7,780 nucleotides of DNA from Chloroflexota bacterium. Lineage in GTDB: Bacteria; Chloroflexota; Chloroflexia; QHBQ01; JADMIH01. Below the pieces are notes generated by a model that saw nothing but the letters and a program-made list of their open reading frames with translations, did not search any database and was not told where the DNA came from. Where the stretch lies: contig JADMIH010000177.1 of NCBI GenBank assembly GCA_015478675.1, forward strand, positions 1-7,780. The letters run 5' to 3'. Made by a program: the position numbers and the translations under genes. Below, one piece after another: positions 5,889 through 7,780 of the stretch (position 1 is its first letter; every line of letters begins with the position of its first letter).

Positions 5889-7370
5889 TTAGGGTTCAGT
5901 CACCGGGGTGGGCGCGGGCGGCGCTGTAGGCCGCTTCTCGTCTGCATGGAAGGCCCATTTGCTCTTGCCAAGGGGTGTGTTTACAGTGGCCCGCAAGAAT
6001 GTGCGGGTAACTGTGATGGCGCTGAAGAGCGACACAATCACACCAATTGCCAGAGTCAGAGCGAAACCTTTAATAGTAGACGCGCCCCCGAAGGTTGAGC
6101 CGAACCAGAAAAGTATGGCGCAGGTAATAAGGGTGGACATGTTGGAGTCGCGGATTGAAGGCCATGCGTGGTCAAAGCCTGCCTCGACAGCGGCCCCCAG
6201 CGTTTTGCCGGAGCGCAGCTCCTCCTTGAGACGTGAGAATATCAGCACGTTAGCATCAACCGCCATACCGATTGAGAGGATGAAACCAGCGATACCCGCC
6301 AGCGTCAAAGTAACAGGTACGAGCTTGAAGACAGCATAAACAATCACCGAGTACAGAAGAAGAGCCAGACTTGCGAGCAGTCCCGGAAGGCGGTAGTAAA
6401 CCATCATGAAGAGCATTACTAACCCGAGGCCGACGATGCCTGCCACGAGGCTTTTGTTGATTGCATCCTGGCCCAGCGTTGCGGAAATCTTGCGCGACTC
6501 CAGCAATTGTAGACTTACGGGCAGCGAGCCATACCGTAGCTGCGTAGCCAGCTTCTGCGCTTCCGCGATGGGCATGCCGTTGATCTGGCCGTTGCCGCCT
6601 ATGATCGCGCCCTGGATGCTCGGAGAGCTAATCACCCTCTTGTCCAGAACGATGGGCATGTAGTAGGTTGTTGTGGCGTTGGAAACGTGGGTGGTGGTGA
6701 AATCAGCGAGTTTCTTGGCTCCATTGCCTTTGAGAGTAAAAGCCACATACGGCAGCCCCGCTTGATCGCGCTGCACGCTCACTTTGCTGCCATCTATATC
6801 GTCACCTGTAATAATCGTCTGGTAAACCTGCGAGGGCGGGGTGGGAACGGGTGGCACTGTAGTGGCCGTAGTGCCGGTAACGGTGCCAGTGGTAGTTATA
6901 GTAGTAGGGGCAGTGACACTCCCACTACTACCACGGATCTGTTCAGAGGTTGGTGCGCCTTCCGAGGTGGTGACAAGCGTGCCAACGGCTAGAGGAGTAG
7001 TGTTACTGTTGATATATTCGAGGAAGCCTGTCTCCTTGATCAGGGCAGTGGCATCTTCCAGGTTACTGATGCCGGGTAGCTCGACGAGTATGCGGTCGCT
7101 ACCTGCCGTCTGCACTACCGGCTCCGACGCGCCTGTGCTGTTCGCACGGTCCTCGATAATATTACGTGCGGCCTCCAGCTGTACCGAAGATACAGTTCCC
7201 TGATTGCCTCGCGGCTGGGCTTGCAATACCAATTGCAACCCACCCCGCAGGTCGAGGCCAAGCTTAGGTTGCGTGTCGCGGCCAAGCACCGAGTTAGACA
7301 GGTCAACGTAGCCTGCAATTATGGCTATGAGGAGGATGCCGATAAGCCATGTATAAATGTTCTGTCGCAA
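5889..7370 (-). CDS. secD: Protein translocase subunit SecD
   Basis: SecD is the partner of SecF in the proton-driven export motor that pulls substrates out of SecYEG on the extracytoplasmic side. The 493-residue protein has TM1 (about 7-22), LGLDLRGGLQLVL (37-49), the P1 head domain (about 50-295), and a five-helix bundle from about 303. Diagnostic is GMAVDANVLIFSRLKEEL (368-385), containing the conserved Asp372 in TM4, followed by DSNMSTLIT (408-416), FWFGSTFGG and STIKGFALTLAIG. Ser379 takes the position usually Glu (FERxKEE). A Thr/Val/Pro-rich low-complexity stretch lies at about 148-180 in P1, echoing the insert in SecF, and the C-tail is Pro-rich. The start is TTG 7370, with AGAGGAG 7 nt upstream and TM1 directly after. 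No yajC is seen upstream; a consensus promoter precedes secD directly, so the operon probably begins here. Confidence 0.97.
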   Translation of the reverse strand: MRQNIYTWLIGILLIAIIAGYVDLSNSVLGRDTQPKLGLDLRGGLQLVLQAQPRGNQGTVSSVQLEAARNIIEDRANSTGASEPVVQTAGSDRILVELPGISNLEDATALIKETGFLEYINSNTTPLAVGTLVTTSEGAPTSEQIRGSSGSVTAPTTITTTGTVTGTTATTVPPVPTPPSQVYQTIITGDDIDGSKVSVQRDQAGLPYVAFTLKGNGAKKLADFTTTHVSNATTTYYMPIVLDKRVISSPSIQGAIIGGNGQINGMPIAEAQKLATQLRYGSLPVSLQLLESRKISATLGQDAINKSLVAGIVGLGLVMLFMMVYYRLPGLLASLALLLYSVIVYAVFKLVPVTLTLAGIAGFILSIGMAVDANVLIFSRLKEELRSGKTLGAAVEAGFDHAWPSIRDSNMSTLITCAILFWFGSTFGGASTIKGFALTLAIGVIVSLFSAITVTRTFLRATVNTPLGKSKWAFHADEKRPTAPPAPTPVTEP

Positions 7371-7515
7371 GGATCTACTCCTCTAAGAATGTTCGCAGCT
7401 TTCACGGGGTCACAGTCTGTGTCGTGGTGACCGCAAAGAGGCGCAAAATGCTGCAAGATGGGACGTTTACAACATAAACAAACATAAAGGCGCGCATGAG
7501 GCGCAGCCAAAACTA
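7371..7515 (-). other. secD 5' leader, about 138 nt, with a short open reading frame
   Basis: This leader runs from the predicted start near 7509 to TTG 7370. It holds an ATG-initiated 27-codon frame (7485-7402, beginning MFVYVVNVPS) without a Shine-Dalgarno sequence, a tandem TTTATGTT repeat near 7472-7487, and a GGTCAC/GTGACC inverted repeat (13-nt loop) that could form a stem about 40 nt before secD. Whether the leader has a regulatory role is unknown. Confidence 0.4.
7378..7384 (-). promoter_or_regulatory. Ribosome binding site deciding the TTG start of secD
   Basis: AGAGGAG lies 7 nt before TTG 7370-7368. No ATG or GTG near here gives a complete first membrane segment with comparable spacing. 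Confidence 0.75.
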
Positions 7516-7544
7516 ATTATATAAGAGAGGTGTGCATGTGTCAA
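7516..7544 (-). promoter_or_regulatory. Perfect consensus sigma-70 promoter of the secDF operon
   Basis: The minus strand carries TTGACA (7544-7539), a spacer of exactly 17 bp, and TATAAT (7521-7516), so all twelve hexamer bases match consensus. The predicted start is near 7509. Only 7 bp separate the -35 from the target duplication of the neighbouring MITE-like element. Confidence 0.85.
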
Positions 7545-7551
7545 CTTTAGT

Positions 7552-7559
7552 TGCTTTAG
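7552..7559. repeat. Left target-site duplication TGCTTTAG
   Basis: This is an exact 8-bp copy of 7719-7726 and abuts the left terminal inverted repeat. Confidence 0.75.
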
Positions 7560-7718
7560 GTTACTGTCCCACAGACGGTTGGCGAGTTTTAATTCCCACC
7601 AGAGGTGCAAAATCGGGTGCAAGATCAGGTATCTCGCCCCACCAGAGGGTCAATTTCGCCCCAAAATCGAAGCAGTTCCCCCACACTTATGTCAACCTAC
7701 CTCCTGTGGGACAGTTAC
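7560..7718. mobile_element. MITE-like non-autonomous element, 159 bp
   Basis: The ends are GTTACTGTCCCACAG (7560-7574) and the inverted GTAACTGTCCCACAG (7704-7718), 14/15 identical. Directly outside both ends lies TGCTTTAG (7552-7559 and 7719-7726), an exact 8-bp target-site duplication. No transposase fits inside; the interior holds CCCACCAGAGG twice (7595-7605, 7638-7648) and a 12-bp near-tandem repeat (7604-7615, 7616-7627). An 8-bp duplication and a GTAA terminus recall IS66-family insertion sequences, so mobilisation by such an element is plausible but inferred. A 41-codon frame on the minus strand (7686-7561) closes inside the left terminal repeat and has a poorly spaced ribosome binding site; I do not call it a gene. 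Confidence 0.8.
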
Positions 7719-7726
7719 TGCTTTAG
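7719..7726. repeat. Right target-site duplication TGCTTTAG
   Basis: This is an exact 8-bp copy of 7552-7559 and abuts the right terminal inverted repeat. The remaining 54 bases to the window end show no gene or signal. Confidence 0.75.
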
Positions 7727-7780
7727 TAAGAGTTCAGATTTAGGGTGGAGCAATCTTCTTGGGGTATCTGTGCACCGCTA

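Noticed and set aside
7561..7686. 41-codon minus-strand frame inside the MITE
   Set aside because: GTG start with GGAGG 13 nt away and a stop formed by the terminal repeat; more likely a by-product of the element's internal repeats.
7690..7695. TTGACA inside the MITE on the minus strand, a possible outward promoter toward secD
   Set aside because: No acceptable -10 hexamer lies at 16-18 bp spacing.
7532..7726. 64-codon plus-strand frame across the MITE
   Set aside because: It starts outside the element, spans both terminal repeats, has no ribosome binding site and shows no recognisable motif.

Overview
The window looks like chromosome from a bacterium of fairly high GC, most probably Chloroflexota. 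This rests on recalled family resemblance: the SecD segment around residues 368-450 (VDANVLIFSR, then SIRDSNMSTLIT and STIKGFALTLAIG) reads like Chloroflexota SecD. Frequent TTG and GTG starts, each with a good Shine-Dalgarno sequence, fit. No taxonomic marker is present, so the assignment is provisional. All five recognisable genes lie on the minus strand and are transcribed right to left.

Right end (7371-7780): a 159-bp MITE-like element (7560-7718) has 15-bp terminal inverted repeats (14/15 match) and abuts an 8-bp direct duplication TGCTTTAG on both sides. Seven bases beyond it lies a perfect consensus sigma-70 promoter (TTGACA, 17 bp, TATAAT; 7516-7544), followed by a leader of about 138 nt and secD.

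Centre (4576-7370): secD and secF encode the proton-motive-force-driven accessory subunits of the Sec translocase. The 122 bp between them carry an inverted pair of heptamer-repeat arrays. Both proteins carry a Thr/Gly/Pro-rich low-complexity insert in the extracytoplasmic domain.

2097-4543: hppA has its own extended -10 promoter and a leader of about 150 nt, and encodes a complete membrane pyrophosphatase with the K+-independent signature (K521/T524). It is followed by a 32-bp perfect palindrome, likely its terminator. An energetic link with SecDF is conceivable, since one builds proton-motive force and the other spends it. No terminator separates secF from hppA.

1322-1982: a nitroreductase-family FMN protein with its own extended -10 promoter and an inverted repeat near the predicted transcription start.

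Left end: 449-1321 has no convincing gene. It holds a few hairpins and short overlapping open stretches that may be decayed coding DNA. At 1-448 lies the N-terminal part of a secreted SH3-domain protein, running off the window.

No wholly new multi-gene system is evident. The most noteworthy items are the MITE next to the secD promoter, the repeat array inside the secD-secF operon, and the matching low-complexity inserts in SecD and SecF.
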